Source: an uncultured Phycisphaerae bacterium (lineage in GTDB: Bacteria > Planctomycetota > Phycisphaerae > Phycisphaerales > SM1A02). Taken from it: a stretch of 19,955 bases of DNA. Below, one piece after another: positions 7,194 to 14,288 of this stretch (position 1 is the stretch's first letter; each line of letters begins with the position of its first letter). The notes under the pieces were generated by a model. It was not told the origin of the DNA. It searched no databases and was given only the letters and a program-made list of their open reading frames with translations. Location: contig CALCOW010000308.1 in the NCBI GenBank assembly GCA_937899935.1, positions 1 through 19,955 of the forward strand. Reading direction: 5' to 3'. Position numbers and translations under genes: made by a program.

Positions 7194-8639
7194 ATGAATA
7201 TGGATCAAACTGAGTCTGGATTGAGTCAACACGTTGGCAAGGGCACCTTCCTACGACTATCTCTCATGATGCTGTTGCAGTATGCAATCTGGGGCGCCTG
7301 GTTGCCGCTGTTGTATCCATATCTAAACAAGGTTCGGGGGTTCGACGATGGTCAAATAGGTTATATGTTTATGGCAGGCGGTGTTGGTGCATTGTTTGGC
7401 CCGTTTATTGCGGGGCAAGTTGCTGATCGCTGGTTTAACACAGAACGTTTTCTCGGCGTGAGCCACCTGCTTGGTGCCGTCTTAATGTTAATGCTGGTGC
7501 AGATTACATCATTCTGGGGTTTCCTTGGTTTTGCGTTGGCGTACTCAATTGTCTATTCACCGACACTGGCGCTCACAAACTCATTGAGTTTTCACCACCT
7601 TTCTGATCGTGACCGTCAATTCGGATGGGTCCGTGTGTGGGGAACCATTGGTTGGATTGTGGTAGGTGTTGGCATTGGCCAATGGCTTTACCATGCTTAC
7701 TCGCCAACGGATTTAGTTGATGCAGTGGCGACTGCGAAACAGTCACTTGAGAGTGCAACCGAATCAACGAAGGTAGCGATTGAAGCCCAGTTGTCGACCG
7801 CATCAAACGCGCTTCAGAAAGCACAGGCGGAAGGTATGTACAACGCCTTCTATGTGGCAGCCATTCTTGGTTTTATTATGGGGGTCTACTGTCTGAGTTT
7901 GCCAAAAACACCACCACAGCGAGGCCAAGAAGCCTTTGCCACCGGCGAAGCGATCAAAGAATCGTCGCGTATGCCACTTCTCGTTTTGTTCTTGGTCGCC
8001 ATACCCGTGAGTATGATTCACCAATTTTATTTCCAGTTCACAGCAGTGTACTTAGGTAAATACCAGGCGCAAGCCGGAGAGGTCACAGATGCTATCAACA
8101 GCGTCTTTGGGGTTGGTGGGGGCGGTTTAATGACCATTGGCCAGATTACTGAGATATTAGTGTTAATGTTGATACCTCTTGTTGCCAAGCGGTTTTCTCG
8201 TAAGACACTTCTCAGTATCGGCTTGGTCGCTTACGCGTTAAGGATGTTCCTATTCGCATACGTTGACTGGCTGTCCGCATCTCTTGGTGTACCTGTCATG
8301 GTGACATTGATTGCCGGCGTTGCACTACATGGCTTGTGTTTTGGATGTTTTATCTTCGTTGCATTTATGATTGTTGATGAAGAGTGCACTCGAGATGTCA
8401 AAGCAAGTGCGCAAAATCTCTTCAATCTCGTCATTGTCGGGATCGGCATCGTGGTGGGCAGCTATGTCGCAGCAAAGATTGGAACCATGTACACCGACGA
8501 GGCTGGTGTGAAAGATTGGCAAGGCCTCTTTGCTATTCCAATGTATACAGCCGTGGTTTGCCTAGCCTTCTTGGCAGCTTTCTATCCCGGCAAGGATGGC
8601 ATGGCGCGTATCCGCGAAAAAAGACCAATTACGACATAA
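7194..8639 (+). CDS. MFS permease, nucleoside:H+ symporter (NupG-like) family
   Basis: A 481-aa inner-membrane transporter with about 12 hydrophobic helices. I chose ATG 7194 (a second ATG follows at 7200) because AAAGAG lies 10 nt upstream and the earlier start at 7164 has none. The N-terminal half shows LQYAIWGAWLPLLYPYL, GPFIAGQVADRWF and RVWGTIGWIVVGVGIG, typical of the Nuc_H_symport Pfam family. Planctomycetes and Bacteroidetes often use it beside sugar-catabolic genes, so the cargo may be a sugar and not a nucleoside. Between helices 5 and 6, residues about 168-214 form a polar, Ala/Glu/Lys/Gln-rich insert likely to be helical and periplasmic. Helices 10 and 11 are rich in Gly and Cys. 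It probably imports the product of the exported enzymes encoded on either side. Confidence 0.9.
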   Translation: MNMDQTESGLSQHVGKGTFLRLSLMMLLQYAIWGAWLPLLYPYLNKVRGFDDGQIGYMFMAGGVGALFGPFIAGQVADRWFNTERFLGVSHLLGAVLMLMLVQITSFWGFLGFALAYSIVYSPTLALTNSLSFHHLSDRDRQFGWVRVWGTIGWIVVGVGIGQWLYHAYSPTDLVDAVATAKQSLESATESTKVAIEAQLSTASNALQKAQAEGMYNAFYVAAILGFIMGVYCLSLPKTPPQRGQEAFATGEAIKESSRMPLLVLFLVAIPVSMIHQFYFQFTAVYLGKYQAQAGEVTDAINSVFGVGGGGLMTIGQITEILVLMLIPLVAKRFSRKTLLSIGLVAYALRMFLFAYVDWLSASLGVPVMVTLIAGVALHGLCFGCFIFVAFMIVDEECTRDVKASAQNLFNLVIVGIGIVVGSYVAAKIGTMYTDEAGVKDWQGLFAIPMYTAVVCLAFLAAFYPGKDGMARIREKRPITT

Positions 8640-8670
8640 ATTTGGCGCAAGATAGCAGCCTGAAGGGCAT

Positions 8671-8715
8671 ATAGACCTCCAGAAATACAGATGGTGTATA
8701 TACAAGGTGGTCTAT
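8671..8715. repeat. Nested inverted repeat after the MFS gene
   Basis: The outer arms are ATAGACCTCC (8671-8680) and GGTGGTCTAT (8706-8715), pairing at 9 of 10 positions. Inside lies a second perfect stem, ATACA (8685-8689) and TGTAT (8695-8699), around a 5-nt loop. It starts 32 bp after the transporter stop. No T-run follows, so it is a poor intrinsic terminator. It could be an mRNA 3' structure or an operator. Confidence 0.45.
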
Positions 8716-8726
8716 GTTCATCTAAA

Positions 8727-8783
8727 GTGGCACGTCTATTCAGTTGCCATAATGGCTCTAAGAATTAAGCTGAAAAGTGCCAC
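8727..8783. repeat. GTGGCAC / GTGCCAC inverted repeat flanking a GCCATAATGGC palindrome
   Basis: GTGGCAC at 8727-8733 and GTGCCAC at 8777-8783 are perfect reverse complements, 43 bp apart. Between them GCCATAATGGC (8746-8756) is an 11-bp palindrome (5-1-5). This lies immediately upstream of the dockerin-protein gene, so it may be an operator pair. This is pattern evidence only. Confidence 0.35.
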
Positions 8784-8809
8784 GACTCATTCCACATGGG
8801 GTCTTCGCT

Positions 8810-11059
8810 ATGGAAAAAAAACGAACAATAATCGGCACATGTTGTGCAGCGGCAATCTTTGGCGTGATTCTATTCATGGGACGAGACATCGCTGCTGACC
8901 ATCCTGCTCAATCTATCTCCCATGCTCAAAACCATAACAAAGCTTCCGTTAAGCCGAATCAAGTTATATTTATTTACAATAGTCAAAACAGCTTTTCTAC
9001 AGCAGCACACGAGGCTTACTTGGAAGCCCGTCCAACGGTTCGATCGTTTGATATCGATCTTGCTTATACAGATACGACTGATTGGACAGACGATGACTGG
9101 AAGAGCCCGCCTGTTGGCGCGGTGACAAACTTTTACATTACACCAGAAGCATATCTTGAGCATATCCGTCAACCTCTATTGGCCTATATTGAGAGCAGCT
9201 CTGTTGAAATACTTGGGTTTGTGACAAGTCGCGGTCTTCCGGCGTTAGTGAGCGAGAATTTTCAACCAACAGGTAATTTCCATGGGCAATCAGATGGTGT
9301 ATGGAGCAGCCTTGAAGGCGCCCTGATGAAGCTGGCGGTTGATGGCACCAATGAGCAATACAAGAACCCATATGCACAATCAGTTGGTGTGCCAGTGGCC
9401 ACCATTCGTAATAGGGCCTGCGGTGTACCGGTTTATTTTGCCAGTCGACTTGATGCAACTTGGGGACCAAACGGTGAGGCTAAAATCGATATGGTCCGAG
9501 CGCTCATTACGAGGAGTCTTGACCTCAAAGTGAATAAACTTCAGGTTACGACGGTGGTAGATGGTCCTGGAGCCGAATGCAGCTGGCCGTATGGAGGCAT
9601 GGTTAATGCAGGTGCCGATGTAGCTCAACTTATGTACGAAAATCACTGGTATGTTTATCACGATCAAACAGTCGCCTTTTTACATGGAGCAAAACTTAGT
9701 GGACTGGCGTGGAACGACTGTGCTTGTACAACATCAAGCATTGAAGACTGCCAGAGAATAAATACTGAGGAGCTTGCGTACATTGATTATGCAGAGCTCA
9801 TTCACTTTGGCTTAGGGCGCAATTCGCTCGTTCTCTGCTGCGAGGAGTACTCAGGCAACCAGTGTCTTGGTGTTGAGTGTGTTGATCGAGCGTATGTAGA
9901 AGATTACATAGCTCATGATGCGGGTTTGTTTATAAGCCTCGAGTCATATAACGGTCGGCAGCTACGTGGAGCTGGCACGAGTGGCCACGGTGATGTCTTA
10001 GACTGGATTAGTCGAGCCGGTGGTTCATTTACTTACGGGTATGTGAATGGTGGGGTCAATTTAGCAAAGCTGCCATATATGGCGGACAATCTCTACAACA
10101 ATGGACTTACGTGGGGTGAAGCCTCGTTGTCTGGAATCGGCATGCTTGGTTCTGAAGGCGCGCCGGTTGGTGATCCATTGGCACGGGTTCGGGTCTTGTC
10201 TCCAGATGTCAATCACGACCAGTCAGTCAATGACGTTGATTTCGCACTGGTGATTGCCCACCTCGGACACGATCCATCACAGATTGTGTTGATCGATCCT
10301 GATGTGGATGGCAATGGCATTGTTGATATGGTTGACGCGAAGATTGTTCGGGCAAACACAGATTCACGTGTGCGTTATCCGATTCCCAATGATGACTACA
10401 ACCTTCAGGCCAGTGACCCAACGGAGTGTTTTGTGACAGATCCAGAGGCCCCGGCATATCGACCGTCAGACTACGCTTGCCGAGGTGACGTCAACCACGA
10501 TGAGCAAATTGATAAGCAAGATTACGCCTGGACGCAGCAATACCTTGGCTGCAACTGCCCTCGATTTGATGTCACTCAAGATGGGATCGTAGATCAAGAC
10601 GATCTCAATGCAATCCGTTTGAATATGGGGCCGCTGTCGATTCTAGCCGACGTTGATTTAGACGGAGCGGTGACATGTGCAGACATGTGGATCGTGCAAG
10701 ACAACATGGGATGTGATCCCTGTTCTGACGATTTAGACTTTGAGTGCAACGGTGTGGTTGATCTCGATGATGCCTGGTTCGTCTTTGAGTATGCGGGTCT
10801 TAGTATCGATGGAATGGTCGATGGCACGGTCGAACTCGATCTGAACGGCGATGGCGTGATGTTTGAGTGTGGCGACCTTGCTGCCATACGAGACCACTTC
10901 TGTGACGTTCCTGGAACGTGTGATCCCGCATTTGATGTGAATGCTGATGGCATCGTCAATTGCACAGATGAATTGTCTTATCAAATGGTCTTTCGACACA
11001 CGCTGGATGGTGAACTCGATGACTGCCCAGGGTATGGGTGTGGTCATTGTTCAGATTAA
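8810..11059 (+). CDS. Exported TIGR03790-like protein with multiple dockerin-type repeats
   Basis: A 749-aa protein. ATG 8810 is preferred over the upstream in-frame start because GGGG sits about 9 nt before it and the following sequence is a signal peptide (MEKKRTI, then a hydrophobic stretch to about residue 25). Residues about 40-455 resemble the TIGR03790 family. Visible are VIFIYNSQNSFS near the start, YLEHIRQPLLAYI, GFVTSRGLPALV, a SRLDATWG segment followed by DMVRALITRSLD, and the closing GEASLSGIGMLG ... GDPLARV. The function of that family is unknown. From about residue 464 to the end, four sets of calcium-loop pairs follow, such as DVNHDQSVNDVDF, DVDGNGIVDMVD, DVTQDGIVDQDD, DLDGAVTCADM, DLNGDGVMFECGD and DVNADGIVNCTD. 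These are dockerin type I/EF-hand-like motifs, several Cys-containing. It is probably secreted or surface-attached. Confidence 0.75.
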   Translation: MEKKRTIIGTCCAAAIFGVILFMGRDIAADHPAQSISHAQNHNKASVKPNQVIFIYNSQNSFSTAAHEAYLEARPTVRSFDIDLAYTDTTDWTDDDWKSPPVGAVTNFYITPEAYLEHIRQPLLAYIESSSVEILGFVTSRGLPALVSENFQPTGNFHGQSDGVWSSLEGALMKLAVDGTNEQYKNPYAQSVGVPVATIRNRACGVPVYFASRLDATWGPNGEAKIDMVRALITRSLDLKVNKLQVTTVVDGPGAECSWPYGGMVNAGADVAQLMYENHWYVYHDQTVAFLHGAKLSGLAWNDCACTTSSIEDCQRINTEELAYIDYAELIHFGLGRNSLVLCCEEYSGNQCLGVECVDRAYVEDYIAHDAGLFISLESYNGRQLRGAGTSGHGDVLDWISRAGGSFTYGYVNGGVNLAKLPYMADNLYNNGLTWGEASLSGIGMLGSEGAPVGDPLARVRVLSPDVNHDQSVNDVDFALVIAHLGHDPSQIVLIDPDVDGNGIVDMVDAKIVRANTDSRVRYPIPNDDYNLQASDPTECFVTDPEAPAYRPSDYACRGDVNHDEQIDKQDYAWTQQYLGCNCPRFDVTQDGIVDQDDLNAIRLNMGPLSILADVDLDGAVTCADMWIVQDNMGCDPCSDDLDFECNGVVDLDDAWFVFEYAGLSIDGMVDGTVELDLNGDGVMFECGDLAAIRDHFCDVPGTCDPAFDVNADGIVNCTDELSYQMVFRHTLDGELDDCPGYGCGHCSD
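10202..11038 (+). repeat. Dockerin-like calcium-binding repeat region (protein-level)
   Basis: About eight Dx[ND]xDGxxxxxD-type loops occur in four pairs within the C-terminal 285 residues of the exported protein. Later copies contain cysteines (CNCPRF, GCDPCSDD, CDVPGTCD). The copies are diverged at DNA level, so this is an old protein repeat and not a recent DNA duplication. Confidence 0.7.
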
Positions 11060-11078
11060 TGAGGGGCTATATGGCAAT

Positions 11079-12008
11079 CTAAAAGTCATCTGCTTGAATG
11101 TAGGCATCAATGACAGCGCGTTCACCCTCTTTGCCGGGCTTGGCATTGCCATGTTCCATACCGACAGGCCCCTGGTAGCCTTTCTCAGCAAGAAACTTGA
11201 AGACGTTTCGGTAGTTAATCTCACCAGTGCCTGGTTCTCTTCGCCCCGGGTTGTCACCTACTTGAATGTAAGCAATTTCGTCCCAACACTTATCCATATG
11301 CTCAATGAGATTCCCTTCACTCGCCTGTTGGTGGTAAATGTCAAAGAGAATTTTGCATGACGGGCTATCGACCTGCTTCATAACTTCATAAGAATGTGGT
11401 GAGTAGCGAAGGTACTGGTCTGGATGATCTCGCCAGTTCAGTGGCTCGCAACATAAAATCAGGCCATGAGGCTCACATATAGCGCTGGCGCGTTTGAGCG
11501 CTCGTACGACATTAGCTTGTTGTTGTTTGGCGTTGAGTTCTGGATCTACCGTTCCGCAAACAACCGTTGCATATTTGCCATTGAACAGCTTCGCGACCTC
11601 GATGGTTTCTCTGACATTGGCGCAGAAGCGATCTTCGATATCCTTATCACCGCTCGTAATAAGAGGTGGACCAAAGCCACCATCGTTTGCAACAAGAACA
11701 CCCATCAACATGTTGTTGCGGTCTAGAGCATCCGCAATTGCCTTTTGCTCGGCTCGCCCCCGATGACGCATGCTGTTGTCTTCAAACGCCGTGAAACCTT
11801 CAGCAGCCATAAAGTCAATTTGTCCGGTTGCATCACCACCATGTTGACTAAACATGCCGAGATGTGGCGCATAGCGGAGATTAAATGTTCTTTTAGTAAC
11901 TTCTTGGTTCATAGGATCTGGCTTGGCCGTGCGTCCTATGGCAGTGCTTGCTAGCATTGCTGCCGCTGAGGTACCTATTGAGGTTGTTATAAAATCTCGT
12001 CTGCGCAT
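11079..12008 (-). CDS. Tat-exported hydroxypyruvate isomerase-like TIM-barrel protein
   Basis: A 309-aa protein starting MRRRDFITTS, a twin-arginine signal (residues 2-4) with an Ala-rich h-region to about residue 25. The rest matches the hydroxypyruvate isomerase/sugar isomerase TIM barrel. Metal ligands are visible as E188 in CCEPLNWRDHP, D223 in ILFDIYHQQASEGNLI, Q249 in YIQVGDNPGRREPGTGEINY and E285 in GMEHG. The order E, D, Q, E is the pattern of Hyi-type enzymes, which interconvert hydroxypyruvate and tartronate semialdehyde. The exported location argues for another small keto-sugar or keto-acid substrate. It is the last gene of the minus-strand operon, 16 bp after the Gfo/Idh/MocA gene, and converges with the dockerin gene across only 19 bp with no evident terminator. 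Confidence 0.88.
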   Translation of the reverse strand: MRRRDFITTSIGTSAAAMLASTAIGRTAKPDPMNQEVTKRTFNLRYAPHLGMFSQHGGDATGQIDFMAAEGFTAFEDNSMRHRGRAEQKAIADALDRNNMLMGVLVANDGGFGPPLITSGDKDIEDRFCANVRETIEVAKLFNGKYATVVCGTVDPELNAKQQQANVVRALKRASAICEPHGLILCCEPLNWRDHPDQYLRYSPHSYEVMKQVDSPSCKILFDIYHQQASEGNLIEHMDKCWDEIAYIQVGDNPGRREPGTGEINYRNVFKFLAEKGYQGPVGMEHGNAKPGKEGERAVIDAYIQADDF

Positions 12009-12024
12009 CTTGGTTTCTTTCGGT

Positions 12025-13323
12025 TTAAATCAACGGGGTGCGCCCTGGTGTGGCCACCGCTGGGACCTCAATATCGCCAAATTCATAAACTGCAGGAGCC
12101 AAGTCAAGTTGTGAGTTCATTGCTTGATCCCAAGAAACTTCTTTACCTGTGTATGCCGACATTCGCCCCATAATTGCGGTGAGTGTTGATTCTGCAACGC
12201 GTTGCCCTTCATTCAAATAAGGGCCCTGGCCGCGTATTGAGGCAATCAGGTTTCGGTGTTCTTGGACGTAGGGATTGGTATTAGCGCCACTAAATTGCCA
12301 TGGTTTATCACCGGCAATCTGAGCGAATCCCGAACGAAGTAGGCAGCGTCCGTCACTCCCATGAAATGCCTCCTCAACTCTTGAAGCACAACCATCGGTT
12401 TGACGACACATGCTCATCACATGACGTCCATTGGGATATTCGTAATCAACAGCAAAATGATCAAAGATATGCCCATATTCCTCACCAGTGCGAACTTGGC
12501 GGCCGCCCATACCCATACAGCGCACTGGAGTGCCACCCATAACCCAGTTAGCAACGTCTAAATTGTGTACGTGCTGCTCGACAATATGGTCACCCGAGAG
12601 CCATGTGAAATACAGCCAATTACGAAGTTGCCACTCCATGTCTGACCATTCTTCTTGTGGCTGTCGCACCCACAGTCCACCCATGTTCCAGTACACCCGA
12701 CCACTGTTGACGTCGCCGATGTCTCCACGCTGAATACGATTCATCGCATCCAGATAGCAACGTTCATGGCGGCGCTGTGTTCCAGCAACAACGCTCAGGT
12801 TGTCACCACGAGCTTTTTTAGCGGCTTTGATTACCTGCCGAACTCCAGTGGGATCAACCGCTGCGGGCTTCTCCATAAACACGTGCTTACCAGCATTCAC
12901 AGCAGCTTCGAACTGCATGGGTCGAAAGTGTGGTGGTGTTGCAAGAATGACCACGTCGACGTCATCGTTTAGTAAGTTTCTGTAGGCATCAAAACCTGTA
13001 TAACAGCGCGCTTCTTTAACGTGGCCTCGTCCACTGGTATGGTCGGCGATCGATTTTCGACTACTGTTGAGCCGATCAGAGAAGGCATCAGCCATTGCCA
13101 CAATTTGGACATCTTGGTGCGCCTCAAGTGCATTGTGCGCAGCACCAGTGCCACGTCCACCGCATCCGATCAAACCCACCTTAATGGTTTCCGATGTTCC
13201 AGCATCTTGCCTGGCCATAACGGGCATGTTTGTAACTGCTAGGGCAGATGCTGTCAGAGTTGAGTAGCGCACAAAGTCGCGCCGTGTGAAACTACTCTGG
13301 GAATCGTCATGAGCGGATGACAT
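12025..13323 (-). CDS. Tat-exported Gfo/Idh/MocA oxidoreductase (first paralogue)
   Basis: 432 aa from ATG 13323, which has GGAG 7 nt upstream. Longer in-frame starts (ATG 13344, TTG 13347) lack a ribosome-binding site, although ATG 13344 overlaps the previous stop as TGATG and cannot be excluded. TRRDFVRYSTLTASALAV is a Tat signal (RR at residues 14-15). The Rossmann motif is IKVGLIGCGGRGTGAA (47-62), then VDVVILATPPHFRP, E151-K152-P153, and the catalytic SGDHIVEQHVHNLD (D245, H253). The subfamily is the Tat-secreted one common in planctomycetes, like glucose-fructose oxidoreductase in carrying its nucleotide across the membrane prebound (family knowledge). It lies between two Tat-exported isomerases. 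It is a clear paralogue of the 448-aa oxidoreductase two genes upstream in the operon, and substrate is unknown. Confidence 0.92.
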   Translation of the reverse strand: MSSAHDDSQSSFTRRDFVRYSTLTASALAVTNMPVMARQDAGTSETIKVGLIGCGGRGTGAAHNALEAHQDVQIVAMADAFSDRLNSSRKSIADHTSGRGHVKEARCYTGFDAYRNLLNDDVDVVILATPPHFRPMQFEAAVNAGKHVFMEKPAAVDPTGVRQVIKAAKKARGDNLSVVAGTQRRHERCYLDAMNRIQRGDIGDVNSGRVYWNMGGLWVRQPQEEWSDMEWQLRNWLYFTWLSGDHIVEQHVHNLDVANWVMGGTPVRCMGMGGRQVRTGEEYGHIFDHFAVDYEYPNGRHVMSMCRQTDGCASRVEEAFHGSDGRCLLRSGFAQIAGDKPWQFSGANTNPYVQEHRNLIASIRGQGPYLNEGQRVAESTLTAIMGRMSAYTGKEVSWDQAMNSQLDLAPAVYEFGDIEVPAVATPGRTPLI

Positions 13324-13330
13324 ATTTGAT

Positions 13331-13334
13331 CTCC
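13331..13334 (-). promoter_or_regulatory. Shine-Dalgarno deciding the start at 13323
   Basis: On the minus strand this is GGAG, 7 nt before ATG 13323. The upstream ATG 13344 has no comparable site, only coupling to the preceding stop. Confidence 0.6.
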
Positions 13335-13343
13335 GTGCATTCA

Positions 13344-14288
13344 TCAACTGGCGTAAATGCGGTCCATTCGATCTGCGATATCACGCAGTCTGGCTTCATC
13401 GCCGCCCCCAACTTCTGCACTGCCCCAGCCGTCATAACCAATTTCATCCAACGCTTGCATAACCGCAGGCCAGTCACAATCGCCTTCGAGTAGTTTGACT
13501 TGAAAGCCTTTCCAAAGGCCTTCGTCATTCCGCTTTTGACGACTGAATTCTTTGATATCGAGCTTAAACACGCGTGGACCGAGAATCCGAATCCACTGCT
13601 CTGGATATCCATAGTTGACGATGTTGCCAACATCAAAGTACCAGCCAATATTGGGACTCTGGAAATCATCTACGTAGCGAGCTGCTTCCATTGGACTCAA
13701 TAAGAAGTTGTTCCAGACATTCTCTATAGCAATCTTGACACCTGTTTCATCACAGAGTGGCAAGACCTGCCGAATTTCGTTTTGTGACCGTTCATAGGCT
13801 TGGTCATACGAGACATTTTTATTGACAACAGCAGGCACTAACAACACAGTGCTTCCGCCATAGCGCTGGCACTGTCGCAGTGCGGTCTCGAGTCCACGGC
13901 GCCCTTCGCCGCGCACATTTGGATCCGGATCAGAGAGGGTTTTTTGCCAGTGAACCGAGTCAACCACGCCAGGGATGGCCAGCCCTGTTGCATCGCGGGC
14001 GCGGAGTACCTCGTCTTCATCAAGTCCGCTAGGACTATCGAGTTCAACCCCGTCATAGCCAATCTCTTTCAAAAGACGGAACTTATCTTCTACGCTTCCA
14101 TCGATTTGAACCATGCCGTATTTAAGTGATTTCTTCATATTCCGGCTCGGCCTCTGTTGTGTGGTTGAGATGTCTTGCCCGCGACCCGTCAGGCGTGATG
14201 TGAAACTGACAGATGCCGCCGTTGCACCTGCCACACCAAGAAAGTGACGTCGCGACCAGTCGCCGTGATTTTTAGGTTGTTGATTCAT
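13344..14288 (-). CDS. Tat-exported sugar phosphate isomerase/epimerase-family TIM barrel
   Basis: A 314-aa protein with Tat signal WSRRHFLGVAGATAASVSF (RR at 13-14). The barrel begins near residue 55. IGYDGVELDSPSG is the first-strand motif. Metal ligands are E189 in IAIENVWNNFLLSP, D219 in WYFDVGNIVNYG and E292 in SAEVGGGDE. The usual HxKD histidine on the sixth strand is replaced: FKLDIKEFSR has L243-D244. The sequence pattern ENVWN..LLSP / YFDVGN..YGYPEQWI is that of the L-ribulose-5-phosphate 3-epimerase-like branch of COG1082. ATG 14288 overlaps the end of the upstream oxidoreductase by 17 bp. The downstream oxidoreductase starts at or just after this stop, so the order dehydrogenase-isomerase-dehydrogenase is tightly coupled. 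It may isomerise or epimerise a 3-keto sugar in the periplasm (inference). Confidence 0.9.
   Translation of the reverse strand: MNQQPKNHGDWSRRHFLGVAGATAASVSFTSRLTGRGQDISTTQQRPSRNMKKSLKYGMVQIDGSVEDKFRLLKEIGYDGVELDSPSGLDEDEVLRARDATGLAIPGVVDSVHWQKTLSDPDPNVRGEGRRGLETALRQCQRYGGSTVLLVPAVVNKNVSYDQAYERSQNEIRQVLPLCDETGVKIAIENVWNNFLLSPMEAARYVDDFQSPNIGWYFDVGNIVNYGYPEQWIRILGPRVFKLDIKEFSRQKRNDEGLWKGFQVKLLEGDCDWPAVMQALDEIGYDGWGSAEVGGGDEARLRDIADRMDRIYAS

Noticed and set aside
8728..8747. Possible sigma-54 promoter (TGGCAC ... TTGC)
   Set aside because: The spacing between the two elements is 10 nt, not the required 5.
11060..11078. Bidirectional terminator between the convergent dockerin and isomerase genes
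   Set aside because: The 19-bp gap contains no stem with a T-run on either strand.
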